Assembly: GCA_036023115.1 (NCBI GenBank)
Contig: JAYKKT010000073.1
Span: forward strand, 17,291,501 to 17,355,500
Source: Brasenia schreberi
Taxonomy: Eukaryota > Streptophyta > Magnoliopsida > Nymphaeales > Cabombaceae
DNA length: 64,000 nt
Reading direction: 5' to 3'
Part shown: positions 63,871 through 64,000 of the stretch, in pieces
How positions within the stretch are numbered: the first letter of the stretch is position 1
Layout: every line of letters starts with the position of its first letter
Notes under the pieces: model-generated
The model's database searches: none
The model's input: the letters and a program-made list of their open reading frames with translations, nothing else
Told to the model about the DNA's origin: nothing
Translations under genes and position numbers: made by a program

Positions 63871-64000
63871 GAAATATACTAGGAGAAATAGGAATCACTT
63901 GGCTCACAAGACTATTTAATGAAATATATAAAAACCAAAAGATGCCCGAGGAATGGAGAGCAAGTACACTTATACCCATATATAAGAACAAGGGAGACAT
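63871..64000 (+). mobile_element. RTE-type LINE fragment inside the Copia 3' LTR (runs off the window)
   Basis: From ATACTAGGAGAAATAGGAAT to AGAACAAGGGAGACAT it is almost identical to 49717-49850 of the LINE at 47.8 kb. It breaks the Copia LTR after TAGTAGTACTTAAAGA. It starts inside the RT region, so it is a 5'-truncated copy. Confidence 0.9.

Overview
This is nuclear DNA of a flowering plant. The evidence is spliced genes with plant-specific families (a DYW-type PPR protein, IQD, XBAT-type E3 ligase, clade III shaggy-like kinase, plant rhomboid), a telo-box in front of a ribosomal protein gene, long (AT)n and (GA)n microsatellites, and many tRNA-derived SINEs, LINEs and LTR retrotransposons. 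The species cannot be fixed from the sequence. A 12-kb transposon-filled intron and a high repeat load suggest a lineage with large introns.

Layout. 0-0.5 kb: the first two exons of an XBAT32/33-type ankyrin-RING E3 ligase on the minus strand, running off the left edge. 0.5-7 kb: intergenic repeats, including four tRNA-derived SINE copies. 7.07-9.5 kb: an intact single-exon PPR-DYW gene of 813 codons. 9.5-9.9 kb: an unrecognised minus-strand ORF. 11.6-17.4 kb: a 13-exon clade III GSK3/shaggy-like kinase on the minus strand; nearly every exon can be placed, but the kinase core is damaged. 17.5-26 kb: intergenic repeats, with SINEs, an old LINE copy, an internally deleted LINE derivative and a possible hAT-like element. 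26.46-29.26 kb: an intact five-exon gene for 60S ribosomal protein L24. 31.84-46.40 kb: a five-exon rhomboid protease gene whose first intron is 12.1 kb. 47.8-51.1 kb: a near full-length RTE-type LINE with an 18-bp target duplication. 51.2 kb: a tRNA-Val(AAC) relic. 51.8-52.3 kb: two MITE-like hairpin elements in a (TA)n context. 52.78-54.31 kb: a two-exon IQD calmodulin-binding gene. 55.7-57.6 kb: a broken copy of COP9 signalosome subunit 1. 58.7-64 kb: a decayed Copia element whose 3' LTR is cut by another LINE fragment.

Most notable is the rhomboid intron, which holds three nested insertions: a Ty3/gypsy element, then a smaller LTR element inside its 5' LTR, then an RTE LINE fragment inside that. 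The smaller LTR element carries intron-free fragments of a host malectin/LRR receptor kinase arranged head to head, and a ~28-bp minisatellite next to its 3' LTR. Splice sites and reading phases of the rhomboid gene all fit across this intron, so the host gene looks functional. The other host genes are unrelated single genes and no operon-like or pathway grouping is evident. Two host loci (the shaggy-like kinase and CSN1) appear to be decaying.
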